From: GCA-016699105 sp036518915
GTDB taxonomy: Bacteria; Patescibacteriota; Saccharimonadia; UBA4664
Direction of reading: 5' to 3'
Assembly: GCA_036518915.1 (NCBI GenBank)
Contig: DATDME010000083.1
Location: 1-10,131, forward strand
Length of the DNA: 10,131 bases
Under the pieces are notes generated by a model, which was given only the letters and a program-made list of their open reading frames with translations, searched no databases and had not been told where the DNA came from. The position numbers were made by a program, and so were the translations under genes. Every line of letters begins with the position of its first letter. Within the stretch, counting starts at the first letter, position 1. Below are positions 1 to 5,413 of this stretch, one piece after another.

Positions 1-83
1 TTAACCCGAGCATTCGTGCAGGCTTTATACCGCATGGTGACTTCCTCGTAGGTGAGGTGAGGTTGGGGACGTAAATAGTTCAT
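1..83 (-). CDS. N-terminal fragment of an unidentified protein, cut by the window edge
   Basis: An open frame starts at ATG 83-81 and stays open to the window edge, giving 27 codons that begin MNYLRPQPHLTYEEV. A second in-frame ATG at 35-33 is preceded by GAGGAAG, a plausible Shine-Dalgarno, and is an alternative start. The upstream ATG has no Shine-Dalgarno, but it overlaps the stop of a 6-codon ORF in an ATGA arrangement. The piece LTYEEVTMRYKACTNARV is faintly like the first helix of IS630-type transposases or related helix-turn-helix proteins, which often read 'LT.EEL..RYRAA.DP..R'. That is recall from a very short stretch, not a firm family call. The TATGCT box upstream supports a real gene here. 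It lies downstream of the MFS gene on the same strand, with its own likely promoter. Confidence 0.4.
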   Translation of the reverse strand, partial: MNYLRPQPHLTYEEVTMRYKACTNARV

Positions 84-118
84 GGCGTTTGTGTTTTCAT
101 AATGGCTTAAGCATAACA
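80..118 (-). promoter_or_regulatory. Extended -10 box and 6-codon leader ORF before the left-edge gene
   Basis: On the minus strand TATGCT occupies 115-110 and is preceded by TG at 118-117, which is the extended -10 arrangement. Nine bases later an ATG at 100-98 opens a mini-ORF reading MKTQTP and ending with TGA at 82-80. This TGA overlaps the ATG at 83-81 of the left-edge ORF. The arrangement suggests a leaderless or short-leader transcript whose tiny ORF could deliver ribosomes to the main start by termination-reinitiation. No clear -35 hexamer was seen. The hexamer equals the one before cyoA (TATGCT). Inference only; no expression evidence is available. Confidence 0.4.
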
Positions 119-159
119 GGTATCAGGTTGGGTTGGTATAACCCCGGTAAGAAAATCGA

Positions 160-1752
160 CTAACCCACGAGCAGACCTTCTGCCGCCCCTGACGGCTTGG
201 GATCGGGCAGTCGGGCCATGCGGAACGAGTTGGCCAGGCCCAGCACCGCGGCCACCAAAGGCACCAGCAAGGCAATTTGCAAGGCTTCGTGACGGGCCAC
301 CGTGTTGATATGGATGATTTCCTCGCGCACCGCCGGCGGCTGGCCGGCCAGGGCCTCGTTGAGCTGGGTGTTGGTCATGAACTCGGCGTCATGCTCCAGC
401 GCCTGAGAAACTTGGGTTTGTTGCTCGGGCGACAGCACGGTACTTGAATTGGCTAGATTGGCAAACGTGGTGGCCAGCGTGGCCAGCATGATGGCGCCGG
501 CAAACGCCAGCCCAAACGACAGCCCAAACGAGCCGCCGGCCGAATTCACGCCCGCCGCCTCGCTGGCCCGCTCCTCCGCCACCGGCGACAGCGTGTAATT
601 GTTGAGCTGCGAAACCAGCAGCCCCAGGCCCGAGCCGGCCAGCAGCAATGGCACGACGAGCCCCCAGCCCGATGTCACCCGCGGCACCAGCGGAATCAGA
701 ACCAGCACCCCCAGGGCCAGCAGCCCAAAACCCACTTGTACGATACGGCTCGGCCGGCGCTGGCCCGCCCGCTTGCCCGCCACGAGCGCCACGGCAAACA
801 TGCTCAGCGACAGCGGCGCCAGCGACAGGCCGGCTCCCAGCGCCGAGTACTCTAGCACCATCTGCAAGTAAATGGGTAGCGCAATCATCAGGCCGCCCAG
901 GCTAACCTGCTGCAGCAGCTGCCCCGTAATGCCCAGCCGGAACGGCTTGACGCTAAACAGGCGGGGGTCAATCAGGGCTGGCCGGCCGAGGCGCTGCTGC
1001 CGCCGCAGCCACCACGCCAGCCCGGCCAGCCCGGCGGCGCCGGCCAGCAGCAGGCTGGCCACGGCCTGGCCGCCTTCTTGCCACACCAAAATGCTCAAGA
1101 CGATGCCGCCCATCCCCAGCACCGATAGTGCCGCCCCCACCAGGTCAATGTGGCGGTCGCCGGTATACGGCACGTCCTTTACGAGCGAGATGTTGAGCAG
1201 CACGACCGCGATGATCACCACCTCCAGTGCAAAGCCCACCCGCCATGATAAGTAGGTGGTGATGAACCCGCCGAGCAGTGGGCCGACCGCCGCGGCAATG
1301 GCCGCCGCCGCGCCCACCAGCGCGTAGGCCCGGCGCTGGGCGGCGCCCTCAAAATTGCCGTGCACCAGCGATTGCATAGCCGGCAACAGCAATGACGCCC
1401 CGAGCCCGCCAATCACCGCCCAAAAAATAATGATGGGGAGCAGCCCCTGGGCCAGTGTCATGGCCAGGGCGCCGGTGGCATACCCGAGCAGTCCCAAAAC
1501 ATAAGCTCGCTTGCGACCCATGAGATCGCCCAGCTTGCTCCCAATTAAGATAAACGCGGCCGACACCAGCGCTTCGAGGGCAATCGTTGACTGCACGCCG
1601 CTGGCCGTGGTGTGTAAATCATGCACCACCGCGGCAATTGATACGTTCATTAATGAAGTGTCCACCACCAGTACAAACATGGCGGCCGAGAGTAGCAAGG
1701 CCAGCCGGCCGCTGTGCTGGACAGTGGTTGGAACCGGGTCTGAGGCGGTCAT
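160..1752 (-). CDS. DHA2-family (14-TM) MFS drug/proton antiporter-like transporter
   Basis: A 530-residue inner-membrane protein with the length and helix pattern of the DHA2 (EmrB/QacA-like) branch of the major facilitator superfamily, whose members export drugs or metabolites in exchange for protons. Visible signatures are VVDTSLMNVSI at about residues 29-39 (motif D1, with the conserved Asp in helix 1), GSKLGDLMGRKR at 71-82 (motif A in the loop between helices 2 and 3), and a Gly/Ala-rich stretch with GPLLGGFI at about 147-164 (antiporter motif C). A long polar loop at about 430-487 lies before the last helix, as is usual for 14-TM members. The start overlaps the sulP stop by ATGA and has a strong Shine-Dalgarno (AAAGGAG), so it is the second gene of a sulP-MFS operon. 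The substrate cannot be read from the sequence. The stop is TAG at 162-160. Confidence 0.88.
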   Translation of the reverse strand: MTASDPVPTTVQHSGRLALLLSAAMFVLVVDTSLMNVSIAAVVHDLHTTASGVQSTIALEALVSAAFILIGSKLGDLMGRKRAYVLGLLGYATGALAMTLAQGLLPIIIFWAVIGGLGASLLLPAMQSLVHGNFEGAAQRRAYALVGAAAAIAAAVGPLLGGFITTYLSWRVGFALEVVIIAVVLLNISLVKDVPYTGDRHIDLVGAALSVLGMGGIVLSILVWQEGGQAVASLLLAGAAGLAGLAWWLRRQQRLGRPALIDPRLFSVKPFRLGITGQLLQQVSLGGLMIALPIYLQMVLEYSALGAGLSLAPLSLSMFAVALVAGKRAGQRRPSRIVQVGFGLLALGVLVLIPLVPRVTSGWGLVVPLLLAGSGLGLLVSQLNNYTLSPVAEERASEAAGVNSAGGSFGLSFGLAFAGAIMLATLATTFANLANSSTVLSPEQQTQVSQALEHDAEFMTNTQLNEALAGQPPAVREEIIHINTVARHEALQIALLVPLVAAVLGLANSFRMARLPDPKPSGAAEGLLVG

Positions 1753-3473
1753 GACGGATCTCCTTTCGAATTAGGCTTGGACGGGGCGGTCCACTGGGCG
1801 CCGGTTTCGTCCTGGAAGGCGGTCACGGCACTATCAAGGGTGGGGAAGAAGTGCCGCGGGTCTAGCGGACCGATCAGCTCATAACGCTCTAGCTTGCGGC
1901 GCACCGGATCCTTCAGTTCGACGAACACCAGCGACGTGCCGTGGGCGTTGAGCTCGGCGTCGAGATCGCGGAGCATGTCGGCGGCGGTGGTGTCAACGTC
2001 GGTGATGGGCTCGGCGGCGATGATGATCCAGCGCGGCCGGGGCTGGTCCGCCGCCAAGCGCCGCAGCTGGTCGCGGAACGTCCGGGCATTGGCAAAAAAC
2101 AGCGGCGCGTCAAACCGGAACACTACCAGGCCCGGCAGCACTTCGGCGTTGCGGTGCAGCTGGCGGTCGTGCAGGCCGGCCAGGCCTGGTACCCGGCCCA
2201 GCGTAGTCTGGTAGGGCCACCAGGCGCGGCGGAAAACATACAGCACCGATAAAACAATCGCGACGGCAATTCCTTGCAGCACACCCAGCAGCGTCACGCC
2301 CAGAAACGCCGCCAGCGCAATGCCAAACTCCACCGGCCGCTGCCGCCACAGCCGCCGCGCCGCCGGGATGTCGGCCAACGATAATGAGGCCGCAATTACG
2401 ACCGCCGCCAGTGTTGGCTGCGGCAGGTTGCGCAGCAGGCCGGGCACAAACAGCAAAATTAACACAATTGCCATGGCCCCCACCAGGCCGGTCACTTGGG
2501 TTTTGGCACCGGCTTGCTCAGCCACCGCCGTGCGCGAGCCGCTCGTGCTCACCGGAAAACCCTGGAACAGCCCGGCCGCCACGTTGGCCACGCCAATGCC
2601 GATCATTTCGCCGTTGCCGTGCACTTCCTGGCCGGTGCGGGCGGCAAACGCCGACGCCGTGGAAATGGTATCGGTGAGCGCCACCAGCGCAATGCCCAGC
2701 GCGCCGGCCAGCAGGAGCGGGAAGTTATCAAGGGCCGGCAGCGTGGGCGGCGGAAAGCCCTGGGGCAGCACCCCCACGAGTGACACGCCTCGTTCGGCCA
2801 GGTTGAAAATGGTGGCCGTGCCAATCGCCACCACCACCGCTACCAGCACGCCTGGCACTTTGGGCAGCCAGCGTCCCAGCGCGACGATAATGCCCAAACT
2901 CAGCAGCCCCACCGCGGCGGCGGCCGGCAACACAGCGCCGTGGGTGATGCCCTGCACCAAGCCGGCCACCTCGCCGATGAACCCGTTGGCCTGCACCGAA
3001 AAACCCAATAACTTTGGCAACTGGCCCACCAAAATTGTTAACGCCAGGCCGTTCATATAACCAATTTGGGTCGGCTTGGAGAGTAAATCGGCCACAAACC
3101 CCAGTTTGGCCGCGCCCGCCAAGATCATGACTGCGCCGGTTATAACCGCCAGCATGGCCGCCAGGCCCACGGCCCGCGCCGGATCGCCGCCCGAGCCCAC
3201 AATCGGCAGGATGGTGGCGGCAATCATCGGTCCCAAAGATGAGTCGGGCCCCAGCACCAGCACCCGCGACGGACCGGCCAGTGCGTAGCCCAACAAGCAT
3301 AGTACCGTTGTGTACAGACCGGTGATCACCGGCAGGCCGGCCAGTTCGGCGTAGGCCATGCCCTGGGGCACCAGCAGCGTCGTGAGCACGATGCCGGCGA
3401 TAATATCCTGCCGTAACCATGACCGCTGGTAAATTGCGAACGTCTGCACGCCCGGCCAGTTTCGCACGTCCAT
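1749..3473 (-). CDS. SulP-family (SLC26-type) anion transporter with C-terminal STAS domain
   Basis: A 574-residue member of the SulP/SLC26 family, inner-membrane carriers of sulfate, bicarbonate or other anions. The N-terminal transport domain covers about residues 18-415. It contains the family signature around PQGMAYAELAGLPVITGLYT (36-55), the GPDSSLGPMIA stretch (75-85) and the GFPVSTSGSRTAVAEQAGAKTQ region (305-326) corresponding to the substrate-site helices. A STAS domain follows at about 445-555, with DVDTTAADML (492-501) in the place of the phosphorylatable D-S/T motif of anti-sigma-factor antagonists. The start ATG has a near-ideal Shine-Dalgarno (GGGAGGTGG). It overlaps the following MFS gene by ATGA, so the two are co-translated. 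No carbonic anhydrase gene lies nearby, so bicarbonate versus sulfate cannot be decided. The call of the family is firm; the substrate is unknown. Confidence 0.93.
   Translation of the reverse strand: MDVRNWPGVQTFAIYQRSWLRQDIIAGIVLTTLLVPQGMAYAELAGLPVITGLYTTVLCLLGYALAGPSRVLVLGPDSSLGPMIAATILPIVGSGGDPARAVGLAAMLAVITGAVMILAGAAKLGFVADLLSKPTQIGYMNGLALTILVGQLPKLLGFSVQANGFIGEVAGLVQGITHGAVLPAAAAVGLLSLGIIVALGRWLPKVPGVLVAVVVAIGTATIFNLAERGVSLVGVLPQGFPPPTLPALDNFPLLLAGALGIALVALTDTISTASAFAARTGQEVHGNGEMIGIGVANVAAGLFQGFPVSTSGSRTAVAEQAGAKTQVTGLVGAMAIVLILLFVPGLLRNLPQPTLAAVVIAASLSLADIPAARRLWRQRPVEFGIALAAFLGVTLLGVLQGIAVAIVLSVLYVFRRAWWPYQTTLGRVPGLAGLHDRQLHRNAEVLPGLVVFRFDAPLFFANARTFRDQLRRLAADQPRPRWIIIAAEPITDVDTTAADMLRDLDAELNAHGTSLVFVELKDPVRRKLERYELIGPLDPRHFFPTLDSAVTAFQDETGAQWTAPSKPNSKGDPS
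1760..1766 (-). promoter_or_regulatory. Strong Shine-Dalgarno of the MFS gene
   Basis: AAAGGAG on the minus strand lies 7 bases before the ATG at 1752 and inside the final codons of sulP. It fixes the MFS start and shows that the host 16S rRNA has a normal anti-Shine-Dalgarno. This contrasts with first genes in the window that lack such a sequence. Confidence 0.8.
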
Positions 3474-3476
3474 AAA

Positions 3477-3485
3477 CCACCTCCC
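3477..3485 (-). promoter_or_regulatory. Shine-Dalgarno of sulP
   Basis: GGGAGGTGG on the minus strand, with GGAGG ending 6 bases before the ATG at 3473. This near-perfect match decides the sulP start and implies a leadered transcript, unlike the GH12, DUF2087-Nudix, cyoA and cyoB genes. No convincing -10/-35 pair was found between here and 3633. TTAGAT-like and TAGACT-like strings (around 3554-3593) are the best but weak candidates. Confidence 0.75.
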
Positions 3486-3505
3486 GTCACGAAGCCGGAT
3501 CCGCG

Positions 3506-3529
3506 GCCAAACCCGCTGCCGAACCCGCT
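3506..3529. repeat. Tandem 12-base direct repeat in the sulP leader
   Basis: GCCAAACCCGCT (3506-3517) is followed immediately by GCCGAACCCGCT (3518-3529); 11 of 12 bases match. On the transcribed (minus) strand the unit reads AGCGGGTTYGGC. It lies 33-56 bases before the sulP start codon, between the start and any plausible promoter. It could be a regulator binding site or simply a local duplication. No known operator is recognised. Confidence 0.5.
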
Positions 3530-3563
3530 CGTGCCCCTCGTGCCAGGAACTAGTCTAACGTGA

Positions 3564-3580
3564 CAGCAGCTTGGCTGCTG
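3564..3580. repeat. Perfect 7-bp inverted repeat between GH12 and sulP
   Basis: CAGCAGC (3564-3570), loop TTG, GCTGCTG (3574-3580): a perfect 7-bp stem with a 3-base loop. There is no T-run on either side, so it is not a standard intrinsic terminator. It lies 54-70 bases after the GH12 stop on that strand and could slow transcription, stabilise the GH12 3' end, or be part of the sulP 5' leader. Confidence 0.45.
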
Positions 3581-3602
3581 CGCGATATCTAACAGACCGG
3601 TG

Positions 3603-3626
3603 GGCTGGCGGCCAGCCGGGCCAGCC
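3603..3626 (-). terminator. GC hairpin just after the GH12 stop, possible weak terminator
   Basis: On the minus strand GGCTGGC (3626-3620) pairs with GCCAGCC (3609-3603) across a 10-base loop. An alternative 6-bp stem with a 3-base loop exists at 3603-3617. It starts 7 bases past the GH12 stop codon (3636-3634), the usual place for a terminator hairpin, but no T-tract follows. Termination function is an inference. Confidence 0.35.
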
Positions 3627-3633
3627 GACTGGG

Positions 3634-4623
3634 TTATTGCGCCGTGAGAGAAAAACCGTTGACGATAAACGTGGCCGGCTGGCTGTTGGTTGATACCAAC
3701 TCGGCGCCGTAGTCAATTTGGCCAATCGTTGAGGCTGAGCCGATCCAACCTTTGGCGATCAGGTGGTTAAAGAAGGCGAGGAGGTCAACTGTGCCTGAGG
3801 TGGTGTTGGTCTGGTCCACAAACGCGATGTATGAGCCGTTTTTGTAGACCTTGTAGGTGCGGCCACCTTGCGCCCACGTTTCCTGCAGGCTGCCACTGGG
3901 CGTCTGGCCAAAATTATCGTTCCAAATCATCAGCTCAGTGGAACCATTGCTGGCGATGCCGTTCAGCCAAATGTCGTAGGCAAATTCGTAAATGCCGACA
4001 TGCGGACCCTGCTCTGAGAAGCTCGATGTAATGGTGCTGTACGAGCTGATGCGTGAATTGTTGGGAAAGTCTTTATGGACGTTTGGATAGGTTTTGACGG
4101 CCCCATCGCCGTTATTGTTGTTCATGGTGGCCGTGGCGTACCAGTTGTTGTAGTTACAAATATACATGGTCTGTGCCACCGCATAGCCGGAGGCGTTCCA
4201 GGTATCGCCCGTCACGTAATACCCGCCCAGGCTCACGCCATCCTGCGCATTCGAGGGGTTAAGCGGCATGGTGTACGTAGGGTTGGTGCAGCTGCCGGCC
4301 ACCGGCGGGGCCGGGGTGGGCGTGGCCGGTTTGGGGGTGGGCGTCGGCGCGGCCGTTGGCGCCGGGGTGGCAGTTGCCGTGGGCGCCGGCGTCGGCGAGG
4401 GCACCGCGAACTGCACCATGCTGCCGCCCGAGGCGCCGGCCATCGCCACCAGCTTGGCGCCGCCCGAAAGTTGGCCGGCCTCCGCCTCCACGGCTGGCAG
4501 CGGCGCTGCGGCCAACGCCCACACTAGGTAGGCCGCACCCAATACACCAACCACTACCGCAATCCAGCCAGCCAGTGGTTGATTAAAGCGAGCGGTCGGT
4601 TTAAGGCGTTTGCGACGAGCCAT
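3634..4623 (-). CDS. Membrane-anchored glycoside hydrolase family 12-like endoglucanase
   Basis: A 329-residue protein: a short basic cytoplasmic N-terminus (MARRKRLKP), one hydrophobic segment at about 17-40 acting as signal or anchor, a Pro/Thr/Ala linker at about 75-108, then a beta-rich domain at about 111-329. The domain carries STELMIWND (228-236) and IDYGAELVST (303-311), matching the two GH12 active-site strands. E230 would be the nucleophile and E308 the acid/base. VKTYPNVHKDF (176-186) also fits GH12. Family members hydrolyse beta-1,4-glucans or xyloglucan with retention. Two cysteines (112, 156) could form a disulfide outside the membrane. An in-frame ATG at 4752 would extend the protein, but that extension reads back through the divergent gene and lies upstream of the TATATT promoter, so I chose ATG 4623. 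The anchor may keep the enzyme at the cell surface. Substrate is unproven. Confidence 0.78.
   Translation of the reverse strand: MARRKRLKPTARFNQPLAGWIAVVVGVLGAAYLVWALAAAPLPAVEAEAGQLSGGAKLVAMAGASGGSMVQFAVPSPTPAPTATATPAPTAAPTPTPKPATPTPAPPVAGSCTNPTYTMPLNPSNAQDGVSLGGYYVTGDTWNASGYAVAQTMYICNYNNWYATATMNNNNGDGAVKTYPNVHKDFPNNSRISSYSTITSSFSEQGPHVGIYEFAYDIWLNGIASNGSTELMIWNDNFGQTPSGSLQETWAQGGRTYKVYKNGSYIAFVDQTNTTSGTVDLLAFFNHLIAKGWIGSASTIGQIDYGAELVSTNSQPATFIVNGFSLTAQ
4300..4401 (-). repeat. Low-complexity Pro/Thr/Ala linker coding stretch
   Basis: About 34 codons made almost entirely of Pro, Thr and Ala (PTPAPTATATPAPT-type repeats) join the membrane anchor to the catalytic domain of the GH12 protein. 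Such linkers are common in secreted glycosidases, often glycosylated and flexible. The DNA is built of short near-repeats of GGGGTGGGCG/GGCGCCGG type on the plus strand and may vary in length between relatives. Confidence 0.75.
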
Positions 4624-4632
4624 ATTATGCTT

Positions 4633-4638
4633 AATATA
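4633..4638 (-). promoter_or_regulatory. -10 box for the GH12 gene
   Basis: TATATT on the minus strand (4638-4633) ends 9 bases before the ATG at 4623, and no Shine-Dalgarno is present. Transcription would begin about 0-3 bases before the start codon. It belongs to a 54-base region (4624-4677) shared with the divergent DUF2087-Nudix gene. No clear -35 was seen. Confidence 0.5.
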
Positions 4639-4662
4639 ACGCGATAACGCGCCTTCGCAAAA

Positions 4663-4671
4663 TGGTATACT
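4663..4671 (+). promoter_or_regulatory. Extended -10 box for the DUF2087-Nudix gene
   Basis: TGGTATACT: TG, one base, then TATACT at 4666-4671, an extended -10. Only 6 bases (GCCCTC) separate it from the ATG at 4678, so a transcript starting the usual 7 bases after the -10 begins exactly at the A of ATG. This is the clearest leaderless candidate in the window. No Shine-Dalgarno is possible in that space. Confidence 0.6.
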
Positions 4672-4677
4672 GCCCTC

Positions 4678-5346
4678 ATGCCGCCTCGTATCAACCGCTT
4701 CCTCAACGCCAACCAGCAGCTGGTGCAGTGGCCGGCCAGTCAAGCCGACCAAGCCTTGGTGCTGGATTTTTTAGCGAACCGTATTCCGGCTGACAAAAAT
4801 TACACCGAGCCGCAAATCAACGAGCTGCTCAAAGGGCTGCATACGTTTGGCGATTGGTCGATGCTGCGGCGGGCGCTGGTTGATACCCGCCGGCTGCACC
4901 GCACCCCGGACGGCGCCCGCTACTGGCGCCCCCAGCCTCACATTGAGGCTTATTTCGTGGGCGGGGTGGTGCTGCTCCGCCGCCGCGTGCTGGCCGTGCG
5001 GCTGCAGGGCGGCCAGGTTTTTACCTTGCCCGGCACGACCGTCAGCCCCACTGATTCGCCTACCGCCAGCCTGGTGCAGGCCCTGCAGGCCAGCCTCAAC
5101 ATTGCCGCCCCTGAGCCAGCGCTGCTTGAGCTCGGCGACTTTGCCGAGCACGCCCCCGGCCAGCCCAACGAAACCGATCACTGGCACGCCTACCTCGTGC
5201 CAGAGTGGCAGGGCCAAATGCATCACGCCGGCCAGGTGGAGGAGCTGCAATGGCTGACCGCCGCGCCGCCCGCCGCCATCAACCTTGACCCGGTCATGCG
5301 CGACAGCGTCATTCCGCTGCTCCGCGAGCAAAACCTGATTGATTAA
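4678..5346 (+). CDS. DUF2087 domain fused to a degenerate Nudix domain, possible regulator
   Basis: A 222-residue soluble protein of two parts. Residues about 5-83 match my recollection of the DUF2087 pattern: LVQWPAS near 15-21, LVLDFLANRI (27-36), YTEPQINELLKGLHTFGDWSMLRR (42-65), then LVDTRRLHRTPDGARYW. Residues about 90-195 look like a Nudix fold: GGVVLL, FTLPGT (115-120), GDFAEHAPGQPNETDHWHAYLV and VEELQWL (187-193). The Nudix box itself is lost. After G119 the stretch TTVSPTDSPTASLVQALQASL has none of the Arg-Glu and Glu-Glu residues needed for metal binding and hydrolysis. The protein is therefore probably a ligand-binding rather than hydrolytic Nudix domain, as in NrtR-type regulators. 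It is divergent from GH12 and 67 bases before cyoA, in the same direction. A regulatory link to cyo is only positional. Confidence 0.7.
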   Translation: MPPRINRFLNANQQLVQWPASQADQALVLDFLANRIPADKNYTEPQINELLKGLHTFGDWSMLRRALVDTRRLHRTPDGARYWRPQPHIEAYFVGGVVLLRRRVLAVRLQGGQVFTLPGTTVSPTDSPTASLVQALQASLNIAAPEPALLELGDFAEHAPGQPNETDHWHAYLVPEWQGQMHHAGQVEELQWLTAAPPAAINLDPVMRDSVIPLLREQNLID

Positions 5347-5355
5347 GCCGGCCGG

Positions 5356-5377
5356 CCGGCCAGATACAGTCGGCCGG
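5356..5377. repeat. Inverted repeat in the DUF2087-Nudix/cyoA gap
   Basis: CCGGCC (5356-5361), a 10-base loop, GGCCGG (5372-5377). It begins 9 bases after the stop of the DUF2087-Nudix gene and follows a run of alternating GCC/GGCC. No T-run follows, so termination is doubtful. It overlaps the tandem repeat that precedes the cyoA -10 box. Confidence 0.35.
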
Positions 5378-5389
5378 ATGCAGTCCGCC
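5363..5389. repeat. Tandem 13-base direct repeat upstream of cyoA
   Basis: GATACAGTCGGCC (5363-5375) and GATGCAGTCCGCC (5377-5389) match at 11 of 13 bases with one base between them, giving a 14-base period. The pair covers the region where a -35 element for the TATGCT box (5396-5401) would sit, and no recognisable -35 is present. This is the geometry of a regulator binding site that replaces or covers a -35, but the repeat has no known family assignment. Confidence 0.45.
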
Positions 5390-5395
5390 CGCCGA

Positions 5396-5413
5396 TATGC
5401 TAACGTAAGCAGT
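5396..5413 (+). promoter_or_regulatory. Start-proximal box of cyoA (likely -10 plus short leader)
   Basis: TATGCT at 5396-5401 followed by AACGTAAGCAGT and the cyoA ATG. Together with the first codons it is nearly identical to the block before cyoB: TATG, one variable base, TAACGTAAG, three variable bases, TATGAAT. The hexamer fits a -10 box with initiation about 5 bases before ATG. There is no Shine-Dalgarno in the space. A translational or RNA-binding role for TAACGTAAG cannot be excluded. Confidence 0.5.

Noticed and set aside
130..144. GGGTT/AACCC hairpin as terminator of the MFS gene
   Set aside because: Only a 5-bp stem with a 5-base loop and no T-run after it on the minus strand; too weak to call.
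4075..4531. Plus-strand Gly/Arg-rich frames opposite the GH12 gene
   Set aside because: They are low-complexity antisense of the PT linker and catalytic domain; no ribosome site or family match.
4624..4752. GH12 coding region extended to an in-frame ATG at 4752
   Set aside because: The extra 43 residues are read through the opposite gene and the shared promoter region. ATG 4623 is followed by a classic basic N-terminus and hydrophobic segment and preceded by a -10 box.
5345..5361. Runs of GGCCGGCC as a special site (origin, uptake sequence or CRISPR-like repeat)
   Set aside because: GGCC/GCCGG strings are common throughout the coding regions here because of codon bias (Ala, Gly, Pro), so they do not stand out as a dedicated element.
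5339..5413. cyoA starting at ATG 5339 or 5378
   Set aside because: Both would place coding sequence over the tandem repeat and the conserved start box. The added residues do not resemble a CyoA N-terminus, and the cyoB parallel puts the start right after the box.
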